Under the pieces are notes generated by a model. It worked only from the letters and a program-made list of their open reading frames with translations, was not told the origin of the DNA and did no database searches. 64,000 nt of DNA from NCBI RefSeq assembly GCF_000512585.2, contig NC_089243.1, forward strand, positions 62,001 to 126,000, read 5' to 3'. This document shows positions 11,286 through 22,770 of the stretch, in pieces. The stretch comes from Kwoniella bestiolae CBS 10118 (Eukaryota; Basidiomycota; Tremellomycetes; Tremellales; Cryptococcaceae). Every line of letters starts with the position of its first letter. The first letter of the stretch is position 1. A program made the position numbers and the translations under genes.

Positions 11286-13148
11286 ATGGGAGATTCGGCA
11301 ATTCACGCGTTGGCAGGATCAGTAGGAGGATGTGTGTCCATGGTGAGGGTTCCTTTCCTGCGCGTCTAGATTTGGACGAGCTGATGATGGGTTGTGCTCC
11401 ATAAACAGGCTCTGACATAGTAAGCTTGCCCTTTGATGCTTGAAATTATGTTTGACCAGATCTCCAAACTGACTTTATACTTCTACCGTAGTCCACTAGT
11501 CAACCTCTCGACCAGAGCGGCGGTGCAAACTAAGAAAGAGGATTTGGTGAGTGCACTGTAGATCATACGCGTCTTTGACTACCACACCTATCTATCAGAA
11601 CATCCGTGCTAATCAGGAGAAAATGGTACACGTAGACCCTCATCCAAGCTATCAAGAAAACAATCGAGAAAGAGGGTCTCTCCGGATTATACTCTGGCTT
11701 GTCGAGTTCTCTGGCTGGGATAGCTATTACCAATGGGGTTTATTATGCTTTCTGTGAGTGTAACGATCTTTTGACAGGTTTTGGTACACCACGTCATCTC
11801 AAACAGAAGGCCATGGCGTTCGTTCTCTTTTGCTTGACAGGCGAGTATTTGAGGTTATACTGATCTACAGCATGGGTCAGACGAAGAGACTCGTTCAGTC
11901 TTACTTCGACGAAGAGCCAATTCACCCCATTCCACAAGTGCGCTGAGTACAGGTGAAGGTATAATCGCAGGGATGATTGCTGGTACGTAAAGAGATTCAC
12001 TTACAACGCTTTCTTCTTGTGCTACCCCTCTTCATCTGATCCAAACTTGATGACCTTCAAGCAATATCCACTCAAAGGGCCTATACTGATATAACGAGTT
12101 TGCGCCTTTCCCAGGATCAATAACAACGCTAGTCACCAACCCAATCTGGACGATCCAGACCAAACAATCCACCCAATCAGTCATTGAGACCAAACAAGGA
12201 GAAAGCAAGAAGATCAAACCTGGTATGATCGAGGCTGCTAATGAGATATTCGAGAAGGACGGGTTGAAAGGGTTTTGGAGGGGGATCGGACCGGCTTTGA
12301 TATTGGTTGTTAACCCTGTTATCCAGGTGAGCTGTGCTGTAATCTGAATCTGGATCTCAATCAGAGGTATATCGAGCAAGGCCTGTCAGACGGCTGGTCG
12401 AGGAGACTCCCCTGTGGAAATGGTCGACGAGTGCAGCCTCGATTGACTTGACTGACCTGTGGATTAGTACACCACATTCGAGAGGCTCGTTTCTCTCCTC
12501 TTAACCTACCGACTCAACCGACAAGGCACCACTTCTACAACCGCTCAGAAAGCTTTGGGAAGAAGTTCCCTGAGCGATTGGGATTTGTTCATCCTGGGTG
12601 CGGCTAGTAAATTGGTAGCTACGGGTGGTACATATCCTTATGTTAGTGATTGGATCTACCCCCAGATTGGGAGTACGATACGAAATGATATAGAGCGCTC
12701 ATTTTTGAACTTTGTTATAGATTGTCGTCAAATCTAGACTTGTGAGTTCAAACGTCGATAATCTGCTTGACTTTTCTTTGTATACCTGCTAATTCCATTC
12801 TGTTCTCGCCGGCTTAGCAAGCTGCTACTCACAAATACAAATCATCACTCAAGGCTGTACTCCACATTCTCAACAAAGAGGGTTTATCGGGTGAGCTGGT
12901 ATTTCTTCTGGGCCGTCGAGAGGTTATCACTAACCTGTCGTTGTAGGACTCTACGCTGGACTAGGTCCGAAACTCCTTCAATCAGTACTCACCGCTGCGT
13001 TCATGTTCGTAGCTCAACGAAGGATCTACGAATTTGTCAGAGGGGTGAGTTCACCGTTAGAAGATGAACGAATGGCTGATGAGATACTACATTTATGTGT
13101 GGATAGCTTGTCGACCTCGCTGCTCAGCGAAGGCTTGCTGTGGCTTAG
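11286..13148 (+). CDS. ANT1: Peroxisomal adenine nucleotide carrier (PMP47/ANT1 type)
   Basis: Mitochondrial-carrier-family protein that in yeast brings ATP into peroxisomes for fatty-acid activation. Eleven exons: 11286-11342, 11409-11419, 11492-11546, 11636-11753, 11881-11982, 12115-12326, 12468-12641, 12721-12741, 12818-12890, 12947-13044, 13107-13148, giving 320 aa. The three repeats carry the variants typical of the PMP34/PMP47/ANT1 branch: YPLVNLSTRAAVQ, NPIWTIQTKQ and YPYIVVKSRLQ. Each repeat continues into the usual GLSGLYSGL, GLKGFWRGIGP and GLSGLYAGLGPK motifs. Exon 2 is only 11 nt. It fits with the FOX2 gene at 53 kb, since both serve peroxisomal beta-oxidation; they are far apart and not co-regulated as far as can be seen. 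Confidence 0.88.
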
Positions 13149-13413
13149 GGTTGGCAGGACATGGATTCGCCTTCAAGATTCCTCTCTCTGTCATCTACAG
13201 TAGGCTTTGTATAGGTATCGGTATAGTATCTCATGTATCAAATTATCAGTCGAACCCAGGTCAATCTCACGAAGCACAAGCACAACAACGTTCCGACGAA
13301 CCCTGCCATATTGACTTGCGATGTTCTCACTCCAAGTTCATCTCTTGACTTGAGGAGGCTCGAATGAGATGTACATTTGCATGACCGGATTCTACACCTA
13401 TACACAAATCCAA

Positions 13414-13741
13414 TTAAGCATCCCCCTCAGTCTTATCCCTCTGACAGAACGGACACCAGTCAACTCCATTCTCACCTATCTTCCAAATACATTGTTCTGC
13501 ATTGGTCCCACGCAGGTAAGAATGATACGACATCAGTCTGATCCTCCTTTTTGGGGGCTTCCGAGTACTTAGAAGGGAGATGAATGCGATGTATCGTATC
13601 ATACTCACCTCCTTGGTTGTTTCCATCCTCATCGCCATCACACTCGAACAGATTCTCTCGGCGATTCTTCAGCTGTGCGTGAGCCTGATGATGAGCGATG
13701 AGCCCGTCCCCGCTAGGAGTGATCATAGGGATATGAGACAT
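13414..13741 (-). CDS. Small Cys-rich acidic protein, array copy A (71 aa)
   Basis: First member of the small-protein array. Exons 13741-13609 and 13496-13414 on the minus strand; the intron starts GTGAGT, ends GCAG and is phase 1, as in all other intact copies. Four cysteines follow the family spacing: FEC-DGDEDGNNQGEQ-C-IWKIGENGVDW-C-PF-C. The C-terminus is RDKTEGDA instead of the usual DKPDD. The N-terminus is longer than in its paralogues; the ATG at 13726 would give a 66-aa form. No signal peptide or membrane segment. The paired cysteines suggest metal binding, but that is inference. Confidence 0.6.
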
Positions 13742-14467
13742 TCTGTCCGGATATTGAAAGCAGCGAGGTGATGTTGGTGAGTGGCAAACTTTTGATTCTT
13801 TATCGATGGAAAGTCAAGATGATTCAACATCATCATTATTACTATAACACCAACAATAAATAGTCGTACAGTAATGGTCTGTTATGGTATGGCATGACAA
13901 GGCTTGAGACGTATTACCCATGTATGGGAAGTCTACATCACAGACGTGTGTACGGTACCATACGAATCGCCTCGCGTCATGTAACCTTGATGAATTCGTA
14001 AGAATTTCGTCTCATGAGAAGCTTCTCATGCTAGTGAGAGTGTGTACGACAGTGGGGGCGTTCATTAAACCTTGTTTCTATTGTGTACAGCAAACACACA
14101 ACGAAGCTAGTCAATCGAGGGACATGATGTCGCTCAACACACACAATCTTATAGGCAAGCATTCAGACCAGTTGGATGGAAGACCGTTGCACAGCCTGCA
14201 CCGTCATTGTGGTTGTTGGCCAGCTCGCCATACCTCTCTTCGAGAAATCGGTTACAGTGTTAAGTTACGATGCCAGTCTGATCAAGCAAGTCTCGCACAG
14301 AAAAGACACCTTGCGCTTGCGCTTGAGTTATACAGTACATACAACACATACATGCATCATTGAGTTGTACAACCTCGTTAGATATACGCCCTTGATACGC
14401 ATCCACCTTTCCAACACATCTCTCACGCAGACGACAGATCCAATCAGATCAAATCCAGCCAGGCAGA
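13742..14467. other. Array spacer A-B
   Basis: About 0.7 kb between copies A and B. It should hold the promoter of copy A and the 3' end of copy B. No coding exon or long repeat seen. Confidence 0.4.
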
Positions 14468-14847
14468 TCAAATCGCATCATCCGGTTTGATCTCTCCGCA
14501 GTAATAGCAATACTCGTCATCGTCGTCTTCATCCTCCGAGTCGACCCAGTAGCAGTACTCTATAAATGTCACGCTGTCAGCATTGCGATACTGTTACCTG
14601 GGATCCCTCGTCTACACACAGGATGTGAAGGTTCATGATACTGGATATCTCAAGAGCCACTCTCTTTTAGATCCTCCTTGTTGAGGTTACATTATCTTCC
14701 CCCATATATCATACTTGGAGAGGTCTAGGAGGTGGCTAGTCGCGATTGAAAGCCTAACTCACTCCCTCTGTTTCCCCCTTTCTCATCACCTTCACAGACG
14801 TAATACCTGTATTGATGATTTCTTCGACTTTGGTGATCTCCTCTCAT
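14468..14847 (-). CDS. Small Cys-rich acidic protein, array copy B (58 aa)
   Basis: Exons 14847-14763 and 14559-14468, phase-1 intron of 203 nt, giving 58 aa. Start MRGDHQSRRNH. First Cys in YYVCEGDEKGGNRGK, second in YCYWVDSED, then a run of acidic residues (EDEDDDDE), then YCYYCGEIKPDDAI. The second loop is 14 residues instead of 11, the extra residues all acidic. Closest in layout to copies C and G. No known domain; the conserved C-x2-C and the acid-rich body are the only functional hints. Confidence 0.7.
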
Positions 14848-15784
14848 TTTGTGGGGTAATCTATGAATCCAATTCCTATATGTGATAGCTATTCAGTGGC
14901 AAGTTGGAGATATTTCGTTTGCTTGGGTATAAATGCTGAATAGATGGATGTGTCGATAAAACACCCGATCTGCTCAATACTCAAATATACTCGACGCAGC
15001 TTGGCATCTAGAAGTCTCTGGAAGCTTTGGGTATCATGGTGAAGAAGTTGAAGATGCTTCTTTCTCCATCCGCAGCCTACAAACGCTTTCTTGCCGACAA
15101 TTATCGTATATTTCGAAATCTATGCTTCTGACCCCTTTCTAGCCCGATGAATATTGATTACCTTTCCTGGTTAGACTGCACGAGGTTGTACTTGTATGTT
15201 TGCGGCATTTTGACCGCAGGAAACGTCTGATGATGCGATCATCCTCATGGTCTGCTGATACACACAAGGAGACATACGAATTGACCATCTAGGAGCGAAC
15301 GGCAAAACAATACAGCTCAAGATAGAGTGATTGTGTGCTTCGCCCAGTGTGAGAGTGCCACGTCGTCGGCATTGGGCAGGTGCTTTGATAAGTAAGTAGT
15401 GCCGCAGTCGCTCTAACGATCCTGTGCTCAACGTTGATATCACCGCCCAGTGCATGACTGCCTAATTGATAGCGAATGGAGGTTTCAAGACGGGAGCTGG
15501 ACCGCCGAGTAAGTCTGCCCAGTGCAACGTCTGCCATCACAGGGCTGATTAGCAGCTCCTCAACCACAGTTCATCATTCCCATGGCTCGATCGGCTTTGG
15601 ACAGATAATATTCTGCCAGGCATGCTCTTAGCGCACAGTCATACAGACATCATCACGGACGTCTCTACCCCTCCTGCAGAAGTACATACACCTCGTCGTC
15701 ACCTGTGTGGACTCCATACCCTCCTCATCTCAAGCTACCCTTCTCGACGAACAGACCACCTCACAAGAGCCAGGAAGGTCACAC
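14848..15784. other. Array spacer B-C
   Basis: About 0.9 kb, including the copy B promoter. A few overlapping short open frames on both strands (for example 15171-15567 minus) show no protein-like composition and are taken as chance. Nothing recognised. Confidence 0.4.
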
Positions 15785-16101
15785 TCAAAGAGCGTCATCC
15801 GGCTTATACCCCTCGCAATATTTACAGTATTCAGTTCCGTCGTCCGCCGTGACCCATTCGCAGTATCCTAGTCCATCGTATACATCAGCGCTCTCAACAG
15901 CCGCTTGATCATGAAAGGCACAGGTGACTCGGATATGGGAGTTGGTTGAGGAACCCTTGGGACGGCGTGTCAAAGAATTAACATAGCAAATTATAAGGAG
16001 CGCTCACCCCCTTCGTTCTCTCCATCGTCACCGCCTTCGCAGACGTAGTACTGCTTGCTCTCATCATCGTAATTGCGAAGGCTGAAGTTTCTCACACACA
16101 T
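15785..16101 (-). CDS. Small Cys-rich acidic protein, array copy C (58 aa)
   Basis: Exons 16101-16008 and 15867-15785, phase-1 intron of 140 nt, 58 aa. Start MCVRNFSLRNYDDESKQ; cysteines in YYVCEGGDDGENEGG, YCEWVTADDG, and TEYCKYCEGYKPDDAL, giving the C-x12-C-x11-C-x2-C spacing exactly. A TATA-like TATAAT lies on the minus strand at 16234-16239, about 135 bp upstream of the ATG. Neighbours B and D are the same family in the same orientation. Confidence 0.72.
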
Positions 16102-16989
16102 GTTTACGATTATCCGTCAACTCCTCAGTAGATCAAGAGAAACTGACGTGGATACAAGGTTATTGGTATGAGGGGTGGTCTCAGGTGGATTTTCTGTACA
16201 GTGAGACTGGGCGAACCTTGGTGTCTTCTGCTATTATATCCCTCCTCTTTGGCTCAAGCCTACGTAGGTGACGCAGTATCGCCTCCTCGATCTGCCACAC
16301 AATGACGCAGCGGCAGTGAAGACACTTCAGATCTCGCTCATTTAGGTACAGTCAATTGTTTATTTAGACCAGCATCGTTTAGTCGTGTTTGCTTGTAAAT
16401 CTCCTTTAGGCAATCGTTACATCCCCCTCGGAATGAATTACCTGTTCTTTCCCGATAGGTCACTCGTTTCAAGCACCGATCGGCTTTCTTGGGCTGAGTC
16501 CTCTGTCTGTGTCACGCTTGCTGCATTTGACCCCCTCTTCACTCAATGTGGTATTACATCATGATAGCCGTCATTCAAACCTTGTGATCATTTAGGGATG
16601 TTGACAGCAATCTACAAAACGGGATTGGTGGCACACTTCATTTTCCATGGCTTGATTTTTCATGAAAGGAATTGAAGATGCTCCTTGCGAAGAGAAGATG
16701 AAAGGAGACTTTGCAAAGATGTTGTCAATAGAGTATGAAATATCAGCCACAGGCCTTCCTTCTCAAGATGTAAATGACGAAGATTAGCCTCACAGGGCAT
16801 AGGAACGGAGAAAGTATTGCTTAGAGTACGATTCGGTAGTTTGCAGTGTACACAGTGGTTACGAAAGAAGTTCTTTGGTTCATTCTAGATACATACAACA
16901 TTTCCATGTCCTACGACTTTACTTGGCCTCGGCAACTTCAACCAGCCTAAAATCTTCACGCAGGCCTCTATTCGTCATACTGTCTCCAC
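16102..16989. other. Array spacer C-D
   Basis: About 0.9 kb holding the copy C promoter region (TATA-like at 16234-16239). No coding exon, repeat or RNA gene seen. Confidence 0.4.
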
Positions 16990-17331
16990 TCAATTGTCGT
17001 CGGGTTTGTCTTGAAGGCAGTATAAGCAGAATTCTGCGCCATCTTCGGAGATGACCCAGTGGCAGTGACCTATGACACACGCAACATAGTCAGCTTCGTC
17101 GTGGGTCTCAGGGAGATCAGTGGAGCTGTAGTGAGTATGTTCAAAAGGGAACGGGATGAGGATCTTCCGCTAAATCTAGCCCTCTCTCTGAGGTAGCCTG
17201 TGAAGGATTTTTCAATGATCTGAAAGATGAAGAATAATGATTCACTCACTTCCTTGATTCTCTCCGTCGTCATTACCATCGCAGATACACCATCTATCGT
17301 AGTTCTTGGGAGATTGTCTGGTTCCGCGCAT
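16990..17331 (-). CDS. Small Cys-rich acidic protein, array copy D (53 aa)
   Basis: Exons 17331-17250 and 17069-16990, phase-1 intron of 180 nt, 53 aa, the shortest intact copy. Start MRGTRQSPKNYDRW; cysteines in WCICDGNDDGENQGS, HCHWVISEDG, and AEFCLYCLQDKPDDN. One extra Cys two residues before the first conserved one. A clear TATATAAG on the minus strand at 17484-17491 is about 155 bp upstream of the ATG. Confidence 0.72.
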
Positions 17332-18516
17332 TGTGAGTATCGTCACCTTGTTGTGTATTAAAATAATTGCTGGTGTGACTTCGAGGTTATTCTTGTTTCT
17401 GTGATTGAGACAAAGATAAATGGGAATGGGGAGTGGTGAGAGCTTTGTGTAGTTCTTCTGAGGATATAGGTCGAGGTATCACCCTTATATACCTCCCTAC
17501 AGCGAGTTCACAAACCATTGCCTCGCCGTTGAGCAAGACAGCAGTCCAGCTAAGAAGGCCACTTCGAGGAAACAGGTACGATCAACTCATGGGAAGCTAC
17601 TTGTGCGACCTCTTTGCTGAGGGGCGGACGGGTTGATCTGAGCTCCGAATACCGGACATTTTCTTCCTAGATCCAACGAGACCTCGAGGCGAAAACGTTT
17701 CACTTCGACCGCGAAGCTGTTGTAGCGCGGACATTGAATCAGAGATCTTTGCGCCTCGCGCTGTCTATCAATCTCGTCTGTGTGTGACATCCTTTACAAC
17801 AAAACGATCGTCATTTTTTCTGTGAGTTATGGTGGCCCCTCCAAGATTTGCACGTATAGGCGAGAACGGGTTGCTGTGTTGGCATGATGTCGTGTCGCAG
17901 CTCGAGGTGTTCTTTTTTCTTTGTGCTGAAGATGTATGTGTGTATATAATCGTATTTGATATCTGGCTTGCTGGTCTGAGCATTGAATGAAAACCATACA
18001 GGAACACGTAGACAACACGCCCACGATCACACATCATCCAAGGACGCCAGAAGCTTCTTGAGTATCGCAATAAACGTTCAATCCTCGTGTATCTGGTGAC
18101 TTCGGGATCCTCGGCGAGGTGTACAAGATTCCCCGTCTGAACAGTTCGCCCGAAAAGTGATGACCTTCGGGCAAAAGAAGCTGGATTAGTCTTTTGAAGA
18201 ACACCATAAAACACCCACCAGACCCGTGCATTGGGCGCCACATCAGAGTTACTGACATGTTGAGGATACAGACAGGCGCATGGATTCACACACACTGAAT
18301 AAGATAGGGGTGAGATCGGGAAACGGAGCTTAAGGGGATTGTTTGCCTTCTCCATCAGTAAATCGATACATGCAGTTCACAATTCAATCTGTTTGCATCA
18401 TAATCTCCCACTTTCTCGTTGTCAAGTACTTCAAACTCAACTCCTTTCGCTACTACTAGCAGTGTAAGTCATGTTCTCATACCCAGCGACCAGTCCTTAT
18501 CAAGATCCAGGTCGAA
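17332..18516. other. Array spacer D-E
   Basis: About 1.2 kb, with the copy D TATA box at its left. A 195-codon open frame on the minus strand (17768-18355) has a composition unlike the neighbouring proteins and no splice logic; I treat it as chance. Nothing else recognised. Confidence 0.4.
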
Positions 18517-18829
18517 TCATGAGCTTGCATCATCTGGTTTGTCTTGCTTGCGAAAGTAGCAGTATTGGGTGATGTCGTGGTCGTCATGTCTGACTACCCA
18601 ATCCCAACATCGTGAGATATTGACAGAACCCCATATGTCAATTTGGATCTCGTCTAATGTTGATTTGAAATGGTGCTCAAGAACGCCAGGGGAAGGCGGA
18701 TTAAGCAGTGGCAAATCAACAGTGCGCAATGAGTCTGGATGTTCAGCTTACGAATTTCGTTATTTTGCCTCGTTAGCACCATCGCAAGCACACAGTTTGC
18801 TCAAATGTCGAGGAGATTTGACAATTCGA
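18517..18829 (-). pseudogene. Array copy E, degenerate member of the small Cys-rich family
   Basis: The 3' half reads CWDWVVRHDDHDITQYCYF, then R where the last Cys should be, then KQDKPDDASS and a stop, so the family C-terminus is unmistakable. About 250 bp upstream, a relic of exon 1 reads KLCACDGANEAK and then meets an in-frame TAA before the GTAAGC donor. No usable AG acceptor sits just before the second Cys, and no ATG is found in frame for exon 1. Three defects (stop, lost acceptor, Cys to Arg) make it a likely pseudogene. A remodelled gene using an upstream acceptor near 18695 is possible but less likely. Confidence 0.55.
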
Positions 18830-19794
18830 GTATTTATGCTGATCTTTCTCAGCGCAATCAGTACGTTCAGATAGAACCTGTCTGGGAGATGAAAACATGC
18901 GGCTTTGACCGACGGGGGTTGCTGCTGCACATGGGACAATTAAGGGTCCGTGTCCCTTGGCGGTGTGGTGGCGTGAAAGGACATCGTTATCTATCAATTT
19001 AACAATTATTAGTCTTATCTGGGACCCCTAAATTTGTTCTTTCACCATCGCCAGCATACTTTTGCCCGATAAGCCGGGAAATGGACGGAATTTGGGCAAT
19101 CATTAGAGTACCAATATCTTCGAGCGCGTCCTGCTTTTCCCCCTCAACAGCCATTTCCTTGTTGTAAATCGCTCGGCTCTCTTGAAACACGGCGAACTCT
19201 TGGCTGGCTACGTTCGTCTGTCCGTTGGCTGGTCACAGTGGACGTCCTGCATGGTACTCTACTGTCTGATAGATCAGGGCCACCTGATGGGCTGGCACCA
19301 GGCATGATGTTCTGGAATGATGCGAACGACGTAGACCTCGCCTTGAAAAGCTCATTTGAGGGCCGTTGAGACACGGGATCGTCCTACTCCATCATACGGC
19401 TACACTTATCTGTTCCATTTAGGCAATGCTTCGCGGGTAGTCCCTCTGCTGTTGGAACGACCTGCATACACATTCGGTCATCGGGATTCCTGTTTCGGCG
19501 TGCAGACAGGGATACTGTCCAGGGTGGAAGAAACAGGGCGCTCCTGTTCGTCGTCCCTCTTGTTGTTGAATGCACCCCGATTGCTGAAGGTTCAGCCGGC
19601 TTCTCTCATTGGCTAAAAAAGATGTCATTTGAACCGTCCTTATCGAGAGACAAGCTGATTGCCCTGATAAGAGACTTGATTACGCTGATAAGAAGCCAGA
19701 CTGCATCCTCAAGGTATATAAGCACCCCTGCTTCGACAGCTTCTGAGGACGCCTCCCATCGGCCCCCCAAAAAGAAACACCACCGACAACAGCC
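18830..19794. other. Array spacer E to amidase
   Basis: Contains the amidase promoter at its right end (GATA sites and TATA box listed separately). Several overlapping open frames of 60-100 codons lie between 19000 and 19600 on both strands; none shows a family match or convincing splicing. Confidence 0.4.
19639..19722 (+). promoter_or_regulatory. Amidase promoter: three GATAAG sites and a TATA box
   Basis: CTTATC at 19639-19644 (GATAAG on the other strand), GATAAG at 19666-19671 and GATAAG at 19687-19692 fall within 54 bp. A TATATAAG box at 19715-19722 follows, 73 bp before the ATG at 19795. GATAAG is the consensus of fungal nitrogen-regulatory GATA factors (AreA/Gat1). Such a cluster ahead of a secreted amidase suggests induction under nitrogen limitation; this is inference. 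Confidence 0.6.
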
Positions 19795-22085
19795 ATGGTG
19801 TCCGCTTTCATCTCTTCCCTCTTGTCTCTCCTCTACGTCCTGGCCCTCGCGGGTTCCGCTGTCGCCAGAGTTCCTGCCGGCAATGAAGACTATGCGGCTC
19901 AGTCTCGAAGTCTTCGCAACTCCGCAATAAACCGCCGAGATGCTAGCATGACCCCCCAAGTCGCTTCGGTCTCCTTCACTGTTGGTCAAAGTGATGCGAC
20001 AAAGGACTACCTCTCCCCTATCGGTCCCAACCATAACTGCTACAGCCTCACCTCTGACTGGGGCCTCGATGGTCTTGTGGGGTCCGCTATGCCTGTCACC
20101 GTTTTCACCGTCGATGGTGAAGTGACCTGCGATGTTCTCGGTGCAAAAGTGTCGGATTTCTCCGCTGTCGATGATGTCTTTGACCCGGTAAAGCCTCCCA
20201 TTGCAACAAGGCATGTTCGCTTGTGCTGACTGTCTTTGTAGTCATTCTTGCAAGGTATCCTGCTCCAATCCAAGTCTTCCTTCCACGTTGCCAGCGATGT
20301 TGCTGGCTGCTTGGCCGGCTGGGGCGGTAACCTCATTGTCAAAAGTGGTAATGCTACTTCCGATGTCTCCGGTGTCGGGCTCGCTCACGTCACCGGTCCG
20401 CTGGTGAGTGATTTCTCCGAGTCACCCCATTGAGCCTCTACTGATCCCTCCCTAGATCCCCCAAGGACCATACTACGCTACGATCGGTGCCAATGGTGCT
20501 GTGCTCACCGAAATCTACCGAGTCTATAGGGACGAAGCCCAAGCTCTGACCACAGCTGTCGTCCCCACCACGGACGGTGGCTTTACCGCACTCTCCTCGA
20601 GCGTGCCCGGTCTTAACACCCTCTCGATCCCCGTCCCTTCACGGATATACACCGCTTTTCTGGAGAATCCGCGACCTCTTGAAGGGCGCCGGATTGCTGT
20701 CAAGGATCTGTACGATCTCGCGGGAATTCATACCGGCGGTGGGAACCGGGCCTACCAGAACACCTATCCTCCTCGGACTGCAACAGCCTTTTCCATCCAG
20801 CAAATGATTGATCAAGGCGGTATCATCGTCGCTAGGGCTAAGACCAGTACTTTTGCCAACGGAGAGACCGCGACCGCCGACTGGGTCGACCAAATGTGCC
20901 CCTACAACCCTCGTGGAGATGGCTACCAGCAACCCTCTTCCTCATCCAGTGGTCCAGGTGCTGCCATCGCCGCATACGACTGGCTTGACATCACCATCGG
21001 ATCTGACACTGGCTGCAGTATTATCTGTCCTGCTGGGGCCCAGGGAGTCTTCGGTATGCGACCTACTCACGGTGCCATCGATCTCACTGGTGTGATCCCC
21101 ATGATGCCCGACATGGACACCGCTGGATTCTTCTCCCGTGATGCCGTCAAGGGTCGAGACTTCTCCAAGGGCTGGTACGGAGATCGCTTCGGCAACTACA
21201 CGACTCTTCCAAAGGTAAGTCACTCTGCGTCGTATCATTGAAGTCCGGCTGATACTTACAACGCCATCAGACATTCAGATTCCCCAACAGTTCTTGGAGT
21301 GCCGTCGACGCCACTGCTGCTGGACCCATCCTGCAGAAGTTCCGCTCAGACCTGTTGGACTTCGTCCGACCCCAAGATGTTGACCTTCGGTCCGACTACG
21401 ATTCAGTATGGAATGAGACTGGCTATTTCGAGACCGCTGGCAACCGAAACATCTCAGTCTACATGGGTGGCAACTGGGGCGGCCTGGTCTATCACTGGCA
21501 ATGGTTCAACTTTGGTGCACCCTTCTTCGAGGACTACCAAGCTGCCAACGACGGTAGAAACCCCTTCGTTGCGCCATCCCCCGCCGGCAGATGGGCCTTT
21601 GGAAGGACGAACATCACAGAAGAAATGTTCCAGGATTTCCTGCAGAGGAAAGCTACTTACGAGCAGTTTGTAACGGAGCACGTCCTGACCTACGATAAAG
21701 ATACTTGCACCAACGCCATCATCGTTACACCATCGACCACTGGCAATACCAATTACCGAGTGAGCACTACAAAGTACATCATTACCTGTTTCAGCTAACA
21801 ATATCGCAGAATATCTACCGCCCAGCCCCTAGTCCCGGGATCAGTTCTGCTGCTGACGAGGGTGTGGACCCTTTTGCAAGTGGAACCCCAGAGTTGATCG
21901 TCCCTATCGGTCAAGTCCCATACGAGTCGAACATTAGCAACCACACCGAGTATCTGCCAGTGACAGTTGCCCTGCAAGCTGCACAGGATTGTGACTACGT
22001 CCTTTGGGACCTCGCCGCGGCGCTGCAAGAAGCCGGCATCATCTCCGCCGTGTCATCCGGGCGTACTGCGTTCCCAGTAGCGTAA
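19795..22085 (+). CDS. Secreted amidase-signature family enzyme
   Basis: Likely hydrolyses amide bonds outside the cell to release nitrogen. Exons 19795-20187, 20242-20403, 20456-21214, 21271-21759 and 21810-22085, all phase 0, give 692 aa. An N-terminal signal peptide (hydrophobic run to about residue 24, SAVA before the cut) is followed by about 200 residues of unknown fold, then the amidase core. The catalytic triad is visible: Lys in RRIAVKDLYDLAG, the cis-Ser in SSSSSGPGAA, and the nucleophile Ser in IGSDTGCSIICPAG (canonical GTDTGGSIR). The bases are richer in G and C than the flanks, which with its place inside the small-gene array suggests a later insertion. Substrate cannot be told. 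Confidence 0.85.
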
Positions 22086-22490
22086 TCTGGAGGGCAAAAT
22101 TCGTCGGTGGTGGCTAGGAGACAGATCAATGGTTTGATTATCGGTTTTGGCAAAATGGGCAATCTGATCCCCCGAACTGGTTTGAGTTCAGTACTGGGAA
22201 GATATGGGTCCCCTGGTATGTACGCAAGCACGTGAACACTTATGATAATATGGTATTTTTTGCTCTACTGCGATGTCTGGTCGGGCGCTCCTTTTGACAA
22301 CAATACCCAGAACATGTGATAATCGAAGCGTCATTGACAGTACTCAAGGGAGATGAGGACTGAGCTGGAGAAAGGTGTATACCCTGTGTATGTACATATC
22401 CATGGGTCATCTGCGCTTGACTTTGTTAAGAGAACATTCCAAGCCAGCCATATAACTCCCAGGTCCAGCAAGATTCATGAATTCTTCTAA
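22086..22490. other. Amidase 3' region
   Basis: About 0.4 kb between the amidase stop and the stop of copy F, convergent. No coding exon seen. Confidence 0.4.
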
Positions 22491-22770
22491 TCAGAATCGG
22501 GGTATCCCAATTCTTCCCCCAAATAGATCCCACCCCTCGCAAAACCAATCCCCATCATCGTCTTCCACGAAAAAGCAATAGCCTGGGGAAATCAAATCTG
22601 CCCTATCAGCTACCAAGGCCGCGAATATGGTTGCGGTGCTCTGGGGCCAAAGTGGAAGCAGGAGATGCACCGGTGTGGTCGCTTGACTTACCATCATCAC
22701 TTCTGTTACTCGGACAGGGTCTTAGATCCTCCGAATCGTAATTTCTAGGGCAAGCGCATTGGTGAATCAT
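22491..22770 (-). CDS. Divergent small Cys-containing protein, array copy F (56 aa)
   Basis: Exons 22770-22692 and 22582-22491 with a phase-1 intron of 109 nt, 56 aa. Start MIHQCACPRNYDSEDLR; then CPSNRSDDGYC, FFVEDDDGDWFC, and a changed tail EGWDLFGGRIGIPRF. It keeps the intron position, the loop lengths near the second and third cysteines and the acidic body, but the last Cys of C-x2-C is Trp and the KPDD end is lost. It may be a diverged working gene or an early pseudogene; the frame is intact. TATATAA on the minus strand at 22881-22887 is about 113 bp upstream. Confidence 0.55.

Noticed and set aside
17768..18355. 195-codon minus-strand frame in array spacer D-E
   Set aside because: No family resemblance, no splice logic, no TATA in place, and it does not contain the array motif. 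Kept as chance.
18999..19190. Minus-strand frame with YAGDGERTNLG resembling array exon 1
   Set aside because: The conserved Cys is missing, no matching donor follows, and no exon 2 partner lies downstream within the usual distance.
20942..21274. Antisense open frames across the amidase (also 21454-21801 and 19606-20214)
   Set aside because: High GC in the third codon position of the amidase leaves the opposite strand open by chance; the sense frame shows a complete catalytic triad.
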